Shown here piece by piece: positions 23,699-35,834 of a DNA stretch of 64,000 nt. Position 1 is the stretch's first letter. Each line of letters starts with the position of its first letter. The notes under the pieces are model-generated. The model was not told the DNA's origin and did no database searches. It saw only the letters and a program-made list of their open reading frames with translations. The DNA is taken from NCBI GenBank assembly GCA_034509425.1, contig JAVTVJ010000573.1, positions 1-64,000 of the forward strand, read 5' to 3'. This stretch comes from Eopsaltria australis (taxonomy: Eukaryota; Chordata; Aves; Passeriformes; Petroicidae). Position numbers and translations under genes: made by a program.

Positions 23699-23712
23699 TC
23701 TGTAAAAAAGTT
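23699..23712 (-). other. Predicted 3' splice site before OR14 pseudogene
   Basis: The minus strand reads CTTTTTTACAG just before ATTTGCATGCC and the ATG at 23676. Placed like the acceptors of the intact copies, but the short leader sequence is different. Confidence 0.5.
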
Positions 23713-24960
23713 ACTATGGAATAGTTGAGTTTGGAGAGCACTTTAAATATCCCAGCACAGTTTGGTGGCACTTTCCCCCCACTGCCTGCCCAGGGCTCTG
23801 CTGCCTGGAGCTGTCCCTGCCAGCAGCTGCTTCCCTGTGCCCAGGGCTGGCCCCTGCCAGTGCTGCCAGAGCCCAGCCCAGCCCTGGGGGCTCAGTTCTG
23901 CCCTGCAGACCCCTCCCAGCACAGGGCACTGCCCAGGGGCAGCTCTGGCTCTTCAGCCTCTGATGGCAAAGTCAGTGCAACCCTGAGGAGGCTGGAAAAG
24001 TGACACTGATGCTGCCTGTAAGGGACTCTGTGCTGATTTCTGTCACTGCCTGGTTTATTCAGACCTGAGAGAAAATGTTTTGGATTTTTCCCCAGACCTG
24101 AGAGAAAATGTTTTGGATTTTTTCCTACCTGAACGGAGAGATGAATATCTATGTGCAATTTCCCATCCAGGAAACCTAGAGCAGTTGATTAAAAATGCAA
24201 GATTTTTACCTCTTATGCAGACCTGCCTGGCTGTGCTCCCTCTGTGTATGTACAAGGAAATACCCTGGAGTTAAATATCATGCTGGGAGGAGTCCTGAGC
24301 AATGCAGCACCCTCACCACACAAGAAGAACACTTCCAAGCCTCACCAGCTGTCTCCTTCCACCCAGATCCTCTCCCCCAGCACTGGCAGCAGCTCCCCGG
24401 GCCGGCTGAGAGCTGCCCCTGGCAGGCAGCAGAGTCCCTGGCCCAGCACAGCGCCCTGGGCTGCAGGACCCTGCTCTGCAGGACAGCCCTGGGCACCCCT
24501 GGCTGCTCTACACAAGAGAGAATCAGAGAATGCACTCACAGGATCTGTAGACATTGGGATGTTCCAGCTTTAGGAGATCACTCCAGGAGCTGCAGCTGCC
24601 TTGTCCTGCAGCCAGAGGCTTCCTGTGTCAAGGGCTGGCAATGATTCTCCCCCAGGCACTTCTCAGCATCTTCCCAGCCCTGACTGACTGAAGCTCTCTG
24701 TGCCTCTGTGCTGTGCCCGGGGTGGCTGCAGGCAGTGCCCCAGCCCTGCTGGGCTGTGCACAGGAGCTGCTCCTGGCCAGAGCTGTCTCTCTGCAGCGCT
24801 GCCCTTGCCAGGAGCTGCCTCTGTGCCAGAAGCCCGGCCCAGCTCAGCAGCACAGACACAGCACAAGGACTGTAATGACCCTCTTGGGGCTTTGGTGTTG
24901 AGTCCCTGAACATCAGTCCCTCAGAGGGAGGTGAAGAAACCTCACAAGAATCAAAAGTCA
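23713..24960 (-). repeat. Duplicated module F, copy 1 (rearranged)
   Basis: 23740-23945 matches parts of 40890-41000 and 56460-56590, and 24360-24960 matches the region next to module A at 41340-41960. A short 33-bp tandem duplication lies between them at 24060-24125. No coding support. Confidence 0.6.
24060..24125. repeat. 33-bp tandem duplication
   Basis: Two adjacent copies of a unit starting CAGACCTGAGAGAAAATG and ending in GGATTTTT, at 24060 and 24093. Confidence 0.9.
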
Positions 24961-25944
24961 TAATCAAACTCCAAAGTTTCTTGAAGTTTTAATGGGTCCC
25001 AGTGAGGGACACAACTGAGAAAGTGTCCCCAGGTTCCAGTTAGAGCAGAACACTGGAGGCAGTGATGACAGCTGGGGACAAACAAGGCAAAGGTGTCTGT
25101 GATGCTGAGCAAAGCTGGATGTGTTTCAGCAATGCAAAGGGCCAAGGCCTGAGCCCCAGCCCCTGGCAAGGCACATCCTGTCCCTCCCTCATTGCTCAGG
25201 CCTCTTCCCGGGCCACTGCCATGTGGGCATGTGCAATGGCAAGGGCAGCACCATGGGGCGGCCCCTGCCAGGCTGCTGAGCAGGGACCAAGGAGGCAATG
25301 AGGCCCCAGCACAACAAGGCTCACTTGTCTCCTCCTCATGCCTCATGCCCAGGGCCAGCAGCCATGGCCAAAGTGCTGCAGGAGTTGCCTCTGGCAGGGC
25401 CTTGCAGCTGCTGCCCATGCCTGTGGCCTCTGCAGCCCAGGCTGTGCTACGGTGTCCCTGCCCTGCGCCTCTGTCCCTGCAGGCTGTCCTCATGCCCTGG
25501 CTGCCCCACCTGGCTGGCCCCTTCCTTTGCTGACAGCTCTGCCTCCTGCCTGCCTCTGCCTGCCCACACAAAGCCTTGGCCTTGATACTAAAAGGGTCAA
25601 TTCAATTTTTACCATGCCTGTGAATTTTAGCCAAGAAACAAGGCATGCACGGGCTTCTTTCCCAGTAGGGACAGTTGGAAGAGAAGAAGAAGAAGACATC
25701 TGGATCAAGGGTGCCTGTATGGAAAAAAGAAGGATTGAATCTGAGAACTTGGGGTGGGTTTTATGGTTAAGGCTAAATTGTAATACACATGTAGTGACTG
25801 TTTATAAGCAACACACTTGTTAGAATCACGTGTCCATATAAGGTCAGGGGTTATCCCGTGTTGGGCCTCAGGCCTGAATAAATGATGGCATCTTTCTCAC
25901 CACATTAGTTTTAAGGAGCCTTATTCAGGTATTTCAGAGATTTA
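24925..25944 (-). repeat. Duplicated module A, copy 3 (reverse), with LTR-like edge
   Basis: Reverse complement of 7011-8040 and 54516-55545. The outer 185 bp (25760-25944), read on plus, carry GTTTATAAGCAAC and TGAATAAATGATG, a TATA and polyadenylation pair typical of an LTR. They abut a minus-sense minisatellite. A 3-4 base difference at 25285 interrupts the frame that is open in the other copies. Confidence 0.8.
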
Positions 25945-27975
25945 GTGACAGTGGAGCCTCATGGAACCAAGGAGTCAACTGTGACACTGTGGAACCTCAT
26001 AGAACAAAGGGTCCATTGTGATGCAGCAGAACCCGATGGAGCCATTTTGACACTGTGGGGCTGCATGCAACCAAAATCTATTTTGCAACAGTGGGGCCAC
26101 GTGGAACTGTAGGTCCATTGTGGTACTGCAGATCCAAGGAGACCATTGTGACACTCTGGAACCTCATGGAACAAAGGGGCCATTTTGACACTTTGTTGCC
26201 TCATGCAAACAAGAGTCATTGTGACACAATGGGGCCACATGGAGCTAAGGAGACCACTGTGACACTGAGAAACCTCATGGAACCAAAAGTACATCGTGAC
26301 AGAGAAAGACTTCATGGAGTCAAGGGTACATTTGGACACAGCAAGGATTCGATGGAACAATGGAACCATTGCTGACAGTACAGAAACTCATGGAACCAGG
26401 AGGCCATTGTGGCACAGCAAGGCCTCATGGAACCAAGGATCCATTGTGACACTGGATAGCCTCATGGAACCATGAGCCACTGTGACTCAGCAGGGCCACA
26501 TGGAGCCAAGGGGCCATTGTGACAGTGTGGATCCAAGGAGATCATTGTGACTGAGGAACCTCATGGAACCAAAGGTCCATTGTTACACTCTTGGGCTCTG
26601 TGGAACCCAGGGTACCACAGTAACTCTACAGGGCCTCATGAAACAATGGAGACCATTATTAGACACTTTGGGACCCTCTGGAGCAATGGGGCCATTGTGA
26701 CATTGCAGGGTCTCATAAAACCAAGGGGCCATTATAGCACGGCAGGGCCTCATGGAATCAAGGGGCCATTTTGACACTGTGGGGCCCCAATGAAGCAAGG
26801 AGAGCATTGTGACACTTTGGGGCCTCAAGGAATCAAGTAACCATTTTAAAACAGCAGAACCAGGAGGCCATTGTGACACTCGGGAGCCCCATAGATCCAA
26901 GAGGCCACTGTGACACTGGATGGCCTCTTATAAGGACCAGTGTGACACTATGGGGCCTCATGGACCCATGGAATCCATTGTGATACTGTAGGGCCCCACA
27001 GAACCCACAGGCCATTGTGACACTGTGGGGCCTTGTGTAACCACGGGACAGTGTTGGGCCTCATGGAACCAATGGGCCACTGTGACACTGTGGAATCAAG
27101 GAGACCATTGTGACACTATGGAGCCCCATGAGGCCAATGCCATTGTGACACTGCAGACCTTCATGAGACGGTGGAATCCATTGTGACACTGTGAGGCCTT
27201 ATGGAATCAGGGAGACCATTGTGACACTGCAGGACCCCACGGAACCAATGGAATCAGTTGTGACACTGCGGGGCCTTGTGTAACCAAGGGACCATTGTTA
27301 GGCTGCGTGGACTCGTGGAACCAAGGGGATCATTGTGGTCCCATGGAACCAAGGACACCACTGTGACAAAACATGGCCTCATGGAACGAAGGGGCCTTTA
27401 TGACACCACAGGGCATCATGAAATCCAGAGCCCATTGTGACAGTGGGGAACCAAGGATACCATTGTGACTCTGCTGATCCCCATAGAACCAACAGTCCAT
27501 TGCGACTCCTCAGGGCCTCATGTAACCAAGGGTCCATTGTGACACTGCAGAACAAAGGAGACCATTGGGACATTCCAGGACCCCATAGAACCAAAGAGAC
27601 CATTGTGACACTCTGGGGCCCCATAGAAGCAAGGGGCCATTGTGACACTTCAGGGCCTCATGGAACCATGGAGACCATTATGACACTTCAGGGCCTCGTG
27701 AAGGCAAGGGGATCATTGTGACACTGTGGGGTCTTGCATAACCAAGGGCCAGTGTGGCACTGCAGGGCCTCAAGGAACCAAGGGCCATTTTAAACTGCAG
27801 AGCCAAGGAGATCACTGTGACACTACAGGGTCTCATGGAACCAAAGGCCACTGTGTGATTTGTGGCCTCATGGAACCAAGGTCACCATTGTGACACTATG
27901 GGGCCTCATGGAACCAAGGGGCCATTGTGACACTGGGGGACCCAATGGAAGCGAGGGTCCATTGTGACACTGGAA
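25945..27975 (-). repeat. 37-bp minisatellite, block 8 (minus sense), longest
   Basis: About 55 degenerate units in one run, reading CCATTGTGACAC ... CCTCATGGAACCAAGG on plus. Unit lengths cluster near 37 and vary by a few bases. Confidence 0.95.
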
Positions 27976-28400
27976 CCCAAAATCAGTAAAAACAAAAGAA
28001 ACTGCTTGACATGGAGGGAGCATTAAGAAGCAGCATTTTTTATTTAGACAGGTGCACAAGGGGATGTCTCCTCCCAAAGTTGTGCATGCTGAATACAGCA
28101 ACGTTCCTGTTTACAGACTGGATTTAACATACATATTGAGTGATTGTCCTTGAATAAACATACATACGATAAACATTTCCCTGAAATCATTAATGTATTT
28201 TCCCACCCTTCACTGATGTGTTCTTCTGTCCTGGGGGTCTCTTTGGTGGTCCCTGGTGGTTGGTGATGCCAGAGTCACACCTGACTGCCCGGTGGGATGT
28301 TAAAAGTTGGCACAATTGGAGTTGGTTGCTTTCCAATTCTGCTTCTTCCACATGGGCATTGTGCAGTTCCATGGGTCAGTGAGAATTTAAGAACAAGCAT
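27976..28400. repeat. Duplicated module H, copy 1 (LTR-like)
   Basis: Shares long stretches with 58911-59320: GCATTAAGAAGCAGCATT, CAGGTGCACAAGGGGAT, and GTCTCTTTGGTGGTCCCTGG. The repeated TTTTTTATTT and TGAATAAACATAC suggest LTR signals, but the strand is not clear. The left edge borders minisatellite, as does a fragment of it at 2336-2404. Confidence 0.6.
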
Positions 28401-29514
28401 CGTCTGAGCTCACCACATTCGATGGTTTTCCATCTCATAACATGCGCTACTTTGAGGCTTGTGAAGTTTCTCTTCTCTTCAAGCCTTCCTAAGCTTCACA
28501 TCAGAGTCTGCTGGAATTCAATCCCCCTCCCCATCCCACAGCAGCCCTGCATTTCCCTCCTCAAACCTTGCTCTCCAGCACAGACAAACTCAGCCCAAAC
28601 CTGGGCTCAGCAGCCAGGGCTGCCAAGGGCTGCACACAGAGGCTGCCGCTGACAAATGTCCTGGGCCCCCTCCCTGCTCTGTGCATGCCACCAAGGGCAC
28701 AGAGCAGCCTCCTCTCTGGGCCACTTGCCTGTTTGCAATGCCTTGCACAGGCCCTGGCCCTGCCCCAGCAGCCCTGGGCTGAGTCCTGCCCCTGCACGCT
28801 CAGCCAGGCTGAGATGGACACTGATGCCTTGCTCTGGCAGCTTCTCTCAGCCCAGCCCAGCTCCCTGCAAGCTCTGCCAGCTGCCCTGAGCTCTGTGCAG
28901 CACCAAGGGCCTCTCCCCAGCACAGCCCAGCCGCCTCTGGCCCCACAGCTCTGCTCAGGCCAGGCTGCTCTGGGCAGTGGCCCCACGGCCTCAGCCCTTC
29001 TCAAGGGCACAGCAGCAGCTGCAGCTCACACAGGACTCAGCCCCAGCCATGGGGGAACCATGGGCCTGGCCAAAGGAAAAGGAGGCTCCCTGTGTGCCTT
29101 GCTCTCCTCTGCAGGAGATGCTGAGAGCTCTGCAGCCCCTGCTGCCATCCCATCTCCCCAGGCCAGCACAGCAGCCGCGGCCTTGTGGCCCTCAAGAGCT
29201 GTTCGTGCTCCAGGCCCAGGGCCCATCCCAGAGCTGGGGCAGCCACAAAGCTGTGCCCATTTCTGTTCATTCCTGCATGGATCCTCAGCAATTTGGAGGT
29301 TGCTGATGAATTTCACTTTTCCATAGGCCTCTTCTTTCTTGAGGTCTTCAGTTGAGAAATTCCTTGACAAAGGCTCATTAATATTTTTTCAAAACACCCA
29401 AACAAGAGAAGCCCCTGGGAATAATTCAAGTCCTCAATTCTTTCGTGGTTAATTAGACAGATTTCAGAAGTGTATTCAAAGTACACACACTATATTGAAA
29501 ACAATGTGGAGATT
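28401..29514. other. GC-rich interval, no gene recognised
   Basis: A 252-codon frame (28568-29326, plus) is rich in Ala, Pro, Leu and Ser with no domain. Equally long frames lie opposite on minus. The composition explains both. Nothing else recognised. Confidence 0.45.
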
Positions 29515-30481
29515 TTCTTTCTCTCTTCTCTTCTCTTCTCTTCTCTTCTCTTCTCTTCTCTTCTCTTCTCTTCTCTTCTCTTCTCTTCTCTTCTCTTCCT
29601 TTCTCTTTTCTTTTCTTTTCTTTTCTTTTCTTTTCCCTTTTCCTTTCCTTTCCTTTCCTTTCCTTTCCTTTCCTTTCCTTTCCTTTCCTTTCCTTTCCTT
29701 TCCTTTCCTTTCCTTTCCTTTCCTTTCCTTCCCTTTCCCTTCCCTTCCTTTCTTCCCCTTCCCCTTTCCTTCCTTCCTTCCTTTCCTTCCCTTCCCTTCC
29801 CTTCCCTTCCCTTCCCTTCCCTTCCTTTCCTTTCCTCCTTTTTTTTTGCCTTTGCCTTTTCCTTTGCCTTCCTTTGCCTTTGCCTTTCCTTTCCTTTTCC
29901 TTGCCTTTTCTCCTTGCCTCTTTTCTTGCCTCCTTTCCTTTCCTTTCCTTTCCTTTCCTTTCCTTTCCCTTTCCTCTTTCCTTTCCTTTCCTTTCCTTTC
30001 CTTTCCTTTCCTTTCTTTTCTTTCTTTCTTTCTTCCTTTCTTTCTTTTTCTTTCTTTCTTCTTTCCTTTCCTTTCCTTTCCTTTCCTTTCCTTTCCTTTC
30101 CTTTCCTTTCCTTTCCTTTCCTTTCCTTTCCTTTCCTTTCCTTTCCTTTCCTTTCCTTTCCTTTCCTTTCCTTTCCTTTCCTTTTCCTTTTCCTTTTCCT
30201 TTCCTTTTCCTTTTCCTTTCCTGTCCTGTTTTCTCCTGTCCTTGCCTCCTGTCCTGTCCTTTCCTTTCCTTTCCTTTCCTTTCCTTTCCTTTCCTTTCCT
30301 TTCCTTTCCTTTCCTTTCCTTTCCTTTCCTTTCCTTTCCTTTCCTTTCCTTTCCTTTCCTTTCCTTTCCTTTCCTTTCCTTTCCTTTCCTTTCCTTTCCT
30401 TTCCTTTCCTTTCCTTTCCTGTCCTGTCCTGTCCTGTCCTGTCCTGTCCTGTCCTGTCCTGTCCTGTCCTGTCCTGTCCTG
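29515..30481. repeat. Polypyrimidine pentanucleotide satellite
   Basis: Nearly pure C/T on plus for about 970 bp. Three sub-blocks in order: (TTCTC)n at about 29522-29597, mainly (TTTCC)n with variants including TTCCC, TTTGCC and TTTC up to about 30420, then (TGTCC)n at 30420-30481. All six-frame readings across it are low-complexity and not genes. Long mirror-symmetric pyrimidine runs of this kind can adopt triplex structure. Confidence 0.97.
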
Positions 30482-31129
30482 TTGATACATTGGTCTCAGC
30501 AATCCTCAGTTGATATTGACCCCAACAACCGCCTAATGCAGTCTGAACTGATACGAAAATCAAGACCCTTCATGGTTGACAATCAATCAGATTTTGTCCC
30601 TACCCCCTTCCCACCATTTCCCTCATCCAATCCCTGGCACTCAGAGCAGCCTTGTGCAAATCTGAGCTTCCTCCACTCCAGGCTGTGCCTGCAGCTTTCA
30701 GCTCCTTGGCACCAACTCCCACCTGCTTTCCTTGCAGAAGGAGCTGCCCGAGACACACAGGGATGTTCATTTATTGTCAGCAAACAAAACCAAGGCAAGG
30801 CACAGCTCCATAAAAAGCAAAAGTCATTCCTCTGCTGGATATTAAATCCACTTTCCACAGCAGACAGTCTCACACCAATGGAAAACACGTTCTGTGCCCA
30901 GCACAGATCCCAAGATCCCCCCAAACCCTCCCTGCCCCGATTCTGTCCAGATTTGCTCTTTGCACACACGAGTCACACGCTGGAGTCACGAGCTCCCTCC
31001 ATGCCCAGAGGGAGGAAAAGAGAGCAAGTGGCTGAAGAGCTCTCTTGTGCAGAGGTACAGCTGCACCAATCCCAATATTCTGGCCTCACAGGAACTTGAT
31101 CCAACACCCTCTGCAGCATCTGTTCCCTG
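30482..31129. other. Interval without recognised gene
   Basis: About 650 bp of ordinary composition. No domain-bearing frame or known repeat recognised. Confidence 0.4.
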
Positions 31130-31385
31130 GGTCAAAATCTGGCTGCATGGCCAGGCCCAGGGAGCGCTGGGGAATGGAGTCACATCCAGGGCTGTCCCCA
31201 GGGCTCAGGATTGGGGCCAGCTCAGTTCAATCTCTTTATTGCTGATCTGGACGAGGGCATCGAGGGCACCCTCAGCCAGCTGCCAGGTGAGCCCAAGCTG
31301 GGTGGGAGTGTGGCTGTGCTGGAGGGCAGGAAGCTCTGCAGAGGGATCTGCACAGGCTGGAGCAGGGGCAGAAGCCACAGGTGAT
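31130..31385 (+). mobile_element. CR1 reverse transcriptase fragment
   Basis: The words GGAGTCACATCCAGGGCTGTC, CTTTATTGCTGATCTGGACG and AGCCCAAGCTGGGTGGGAGTG follow the CR1 ORF2 fingers/palm region (GVPQGS... and the DLD.GI... segment) but with frame breaks. Plus strand. Confidence 0.7.
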
Positions 31386-31706
31386 GAACTGACCATAACC
31401 CCCATTCCCTGTCTCCCTGCACTGCCAGGGTAGGAGGGAGAGGTGGAAGGAGGGACAGGTGGGGGAAAAGGCATTTTTAAGGGCTTCTTATCCTGTTCTG
31501 AGTTTTTTAGCAATAAATTCATTTCCTAGCTCTAAGCTGAGCCTGTTTTGCCCATGACAAGATTTGCAGAGTGATCTCTCCCAGTCCTTATCTCAACCCA
31601 GGAACCCTTTGTTAAATCTTCTCTCCTCTGTCCAGCTGCAGAGGGCAGTGAGTGAGTGAGTGGCTCTTGTGGGTGCCTGGCATCTGGCCTGGGCCAGCCC
31701 ACGACA
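31386..31706 (+). mobile_element. LTR fragment, probably ERVL type
   Basis: CTGCACTGCCAGGGTAGGAG, AGCAATAAATTC, GCCTGTTTTGCCCATGAC, CTTATCTCAACCCAGGAACC and a terminal CAGCCCACGACA match the common 3' half of an avian ERVL-like LTR as I remember it. The AATAAA near 31512 serves as polyadenylation signal. The 5' part is missing; the end lies against minisatellite. Confidence 0.55.
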
Positions 31707-32575
31707 CCTTGGTACCACAGGGTCACAATGGACCCTTGGTTCTATGGGGTCTCATTGGTTCCATGAGTCCCTGCAGGGCCCCTTGATTCAGCAGGGCCTG
31801 GGAGTTTCCCAGTGGTCTCCAGGATTCCATGAGGCCCTGCAATGTCAGAATGGACCTTTGGTTCCATGAAACCCTCAGTGTCACATTGGGCTCTTTTGGT
31901 TCCTCAGTGTCACAATGGCCCCTCGGTTCCATGTGTCCTGCACTGTTACATGAATCCTCAGCTCCATGGGGTCCTGTAGTGTCACAATGCTCTCCTTGGT
32001 TCCATGGTGCCACAGCTGCCACAATTCCCATGGTACCACAACTGCCCTTTGGTGCCACAAGGCCCCACAGTGTCACAATGGCCCCTTGGTTCCATGAGGC
32101 CTTGTAGTGTCACCATGGTCTCCGTGATTCCACAAGGCCCTGCAGTGTCACATGGAGGTTGATTGGTTCAATGAGGCTCCACAGTGTCACCATGGCCCCA
32201 TGCAGGTGGTTCCATGTAGCCCCACTATGGTTACCTTGGTTTCACAAGGCCCTGCAGTGTCACAATGGCCCTTTGGTGCCATTAGGCCTCAAAGTGACAA
32301 AATGCCCTCCATGGTTTCATGAGTACCCCCTGTGTCACAACAGACTCTTGGTTCTGTCAAGTTCTTCAGTGTCACAAGAGTCCCTGGGTTCCATGAGGTT
32401 TGGCACAGTCACAATTCACTCCTTGGTTCCATGAGGCTCTGCTGTGTCACAGTGCCCATGGTTCCATGAGTTTCCATGGTGTCACCAGGGTCTCCTTGGG
32501 TCCCCAGTGTCACAATGGTCTCCTTGGTACAATCCAGCCCCAATATGTCACAGGGGCTTTTTGGTTCCATCAGGA
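31707..32575 (+). repeat. 37-bp minisatellite, block 9 (plus sense)
   Basis: About 23 units. The last unit merges into module B copy 3 at ATCAGGAGACAAAAGCTCTG. Confidence 0.9.
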
Positions 32576-33710
32576 GACAAAAGCTCTGCATAAACATTGA
32601 GCAACACCTGCTGAACACACCTGGGAACATCTGTCTGCATCAAAAGAGGGCTTAAAGCTGAGAATGGCACCAGCAGCTCCCATCTGCAACAGAGACCCAG
32701 GGAAAGAACAGGGACAGAGAATTCAGCTGGAAGACTCAGAGAATTCTGCTGACAGACATCATTTCTACTCACACTGTCCCTTGGAGAAAGGTGACATCAT
32801 TCCAGGCAGCCTGGACTGAGCATGTGGTTCCTGAGTGGGGTTTGTTGTTCAGGAAACCTGCTCAGGCTTTTCCATTGTTTCCTCACCAACAGGAAAACTT
32901 CTTCTGGGCCTGTGTGCAGGCAGAGCCCTGAGGAGAGCAGGTGGGACATGGTGCAATGGGCTGGGACACGCAGCTGCAGAGCTCAGGGGACAGGGTTCTG
33001 ATGCAGGGGACAGGGATGTCAGTGCCAGGCGGGCGATGTCAGACATGGTGAGGTTGGGGCTGAGGAGCAGCTTGTCCAAACAGGGTCAGCCTGCAAGGGG
33101 CTCATTCTTCTCTGTGCCCAGACCTCCTAAGGACACATTCAGCATCAACATCACTTGGGAAATGCTTCTGTCACCTCTTCTCTGAAATGAAACCTAAAAA
33201 TATATCCCATTGACTAATTGTTTCCATAAATCAATTCCATTGATTAATGGAAAACAAAAATCATGAGGTGCTCTTTGAAATCTCCATCCTTAACAGAATT
33301 CCAAACTGACTCCCATCAGCTGCACAAGCCCTGGAGATTTGAAGACAACTGAAGGAAGACAAGGAGCTCCTGAGGCCTTTCTGGATTTTAATCAGCCCCA
33401 CAGTGGATTTGGGGCTGAGTGCAGGAGCCTCAGGCACTGAGAGAAGGATGAAGAAGCTGCTCAAGGAGTCAGAAGCAAAACTCCAAGTGCCTTGGAGCAT
33501 CAATGGGCCCCAGTGAGGGCAGGGAGTGGCAAAGGCTGCGCAGGGACTGGTGAGAGCAGATCCTTGAGGCCAGGATTGCAGGGAGCCAAAGGCTGTGAGC
33601 AGGGAAGGGCAATGCTGAGAAAGGCCTGGCTTGGCTGGAGGAAGCAGAAAGGCCAAGGCCTGAGGCCAGGCCTGGCACAGCAGGGCCTGTCCCTCCCGGG
33701 TGCCTCGGGG
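32576..33710 (+). repeat. Duplicated modules B (copy 3) and D (copy 1), contiguous
   Basis: The most complete B copy. It continues through TCATGAGGTGCTCTTTG into 33400-33705 (module D, landmark GTGGATTTGGGGCTGAGTGC), which recurs at 49851-50155. The minus-strand open frames at 32849-33079 and 33261-34124 are not supported by any domain. Confidence 0.8.
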
Positions 33711-34984
33711 CTGTTTGTGGGGCAGGGGGATGGGAGGGGCAGCAAGGACAAATGTCCTGAAACTGCAACCCCTGCCAGCCTCCTCGGGGAGGGGCGAGGG
33801 AGAACCAAAGTGCCGCCCCTCCCAGGAAAGTTCCTTCTGTGGAGCCTCCAGGGGCAGTGCCAGAGCCCAGGGGACAAAGCCCTGGGTGCCCCTGGCCCTG
33901 CCAGCTCTGCCCAGCCCGTGGCCATCTGTCCTGCAGGCTGTGCCCCTGTGTGTGCTGCTCCTGTGCCCTGGCCGGCTGCACTCGCCCATCTCGCTGTCCC
34001 CCCCAGCATTTGTCACCCAGCATTTCTGTGCCCTCCCTGGGGTCCCTGTGCCCAGCGCTGCCGGCTCCTGGCACACAGAGCCATAGCATGGGCCAGGCTC
34101 TCTCTGGGTCATCTCTGACATCACCAGGCTGTCTTCTCACTGACATTTCTTTTTCCTCACTGACTGTATGAACCTTCCAAAAGCTGCTGAGTTTTTCTTC
34201 TATTTCCAGTGCCAAGAAAAGCTCCAACCTGGCAGATTTCCTATGGACTCTCTCCAGTTCTTCCTCATTCCTCCACAATGGGGAGTCCCACAGACAGACC
34301 AGTCCAGATGTGGTTACCCCACTGCTGAGTCCAGGGGGGTGACAAGTCCCTTGTCTGGGTGACCACATTCCCCCTAAGGCAGCTCACAGCCCCTCACAGT
34401 GACTCTCAACTGGTGCAGCTCTCAATGTGTGGCACAGATGGCTCATCTGACTCTTGGTGCCCACTTCTGCTGCTGCCTGGCAGGGATGTGACAGATGTGG
34501 CCTCACAGCCCTTTCCCAGCCATGGCCCTCCTTGAGACCCTGAGGCACAGTTGACTCCTCACAGCATTCCCACCCCTCTCCTCCTTGTGTCCCATGAGCT
34601 GATCAGGTACAGGTCACCTCACAATCCTCTTCCAACACCCTGTGCCTGCTCTGGGCCCTCAGGGTCCTTGCCCAGCTCCCAGGGGTGTGTGAGGGTGGTT
34701 AAAGGTCATGATTAGGGTTTAGAGCTCAGGGCAGGGACTAGGCAGAAGCTCAGGGAGCTTGTCAGTGTCTGGATCATGTTTAGGGGAAGAGCTTTTTGTG
34801 TCAGGTTAGGATAAGAGCTTGGGTTTTCATACAGGCAATGCCAGTTTGGGATTAGGGCAGACATCAGGGAGTTCTGGATTTGGGCTTTGCCTTTGAGGTA
34901 ATGTCAAGGCTGGGATTAGAGCAGTGGATTCCTTTCAGTGGGTGTTTTGTCAATTGACAGAAGTGCTTTAAAGGACACAGAAAC
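33711..34984. other. Interval without recognised gene
   Basis: The first 400 bp are GC-rich with open frames on both strands; the rest is ordinary. No domain-bearing frame or recognised element. Confidence 0.4.
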
Positions 34985-35745
34985 CAATAGAAAAATGGTT
35001 TTATTTTATTATGAATAGTAGGCAACACAACAGTAAAATGATACATTTAATAAAATTATCAGCTTACTACCTGCTTGGCTTTAGCAACAAGCAAAAATAA
35101 GCAAGGGAATGCACCTAATCATTACTGTAGGAGAGAAAGGATAGTGATAGATACATCATTGGTACATCAATGATTGAGAAAGATACATCATCAATTGCCT
35201 CAATACTTTACCATCATCCAGAGTCCGCAGTGCCTGGGGAGCCCCATTTCACAGCGAGGTTTGAGAGAACCGTTCCCAGCAATTGGGAAAATCCTACATG
35301 GTGCATCCACCTGTAGGTGAGGTGTCCAAATTCACCCCAAAAGTGGGTCCAGCTTTGATAGATCCAAATCAGCAAGTCAATTATATTTTTAGCACAGAAA
35401 ATCCTGCATCTGATGGCACATTTCCCGACCAGCCAGGGCCAGGCTTAGCCAGGGCCCAGACCTTGGCTGGGACAATTTCCCCTAAAATACCCTACAAACA
35501 AACCTCTATTCCTGTCACTTGGGAGAGTTTCTTAACATGATACATTTCTTGCAGATAACTACACAAGGTTATACAGAGCTAGAATAAGCACCTTTGTCAT
35601 CTATTTTTAGCTAAATAACACTGATGGTGTTCACACAGTGCCCAGGATTCACCTTGTAAGTCATCTCTGGCTGAGGCTGCTGCTGAGGCCTTAGCTCATA
35701 TCCCTGCCTGTTCCCAGGATCTCTGTGTCAGACAGAAACTGATGG
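34985..35745 (-). mobile_element. LTR-like element (minus strand)
   Basis: Word order resembles the LTRs at 60294-60932 and 63200-63867: GAATGCACCTAATCAT near 35107 and TTTACCATCATCCAGAG near 35210. TTTTATTTTATTA at 34999 gives AATAAA on minus. Boundaries are approximate. Confidence 0.45.
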
Positions 35746-35834
35746 TGCAATTCTCACCTTTAACCCCTCTTTTAATGCAGATAAATCTGCCCAGCTGTGT
35801 CAAGCAGGTGTTGCTCTTTGTTTATGCAAAGCTT

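Noticed and set aside
25945..27975. CRISPR-like look of conserved 12-mers with variable linkers
   Set aside because: Linkers are themselves homologous between units, the unit is a degenerate minisatellite and the DNA is vertebrate.
28568..29326. 252-codon Ala/Pro/Leu-rich frame, and the 250-codon frame at 59360-60112 minus
   Set aside because: Equally long overlapping frames exist on the other strand; composition effect, no domain.
29453..31099. Open frames of 200 to 534 codons on both strands (FLSFPFLSFP and GKERKGKER type)
   Set aside because: They arise from the polypyrimidine satellite, which contains no stop codons in any frame. No start context and no domain.
33261..34368. 287- and 299-codon frames on minus in modules B/D and flank
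   Set aside because: They run across module borders, overlap each other in different frames, and do not persist in the second D copy.
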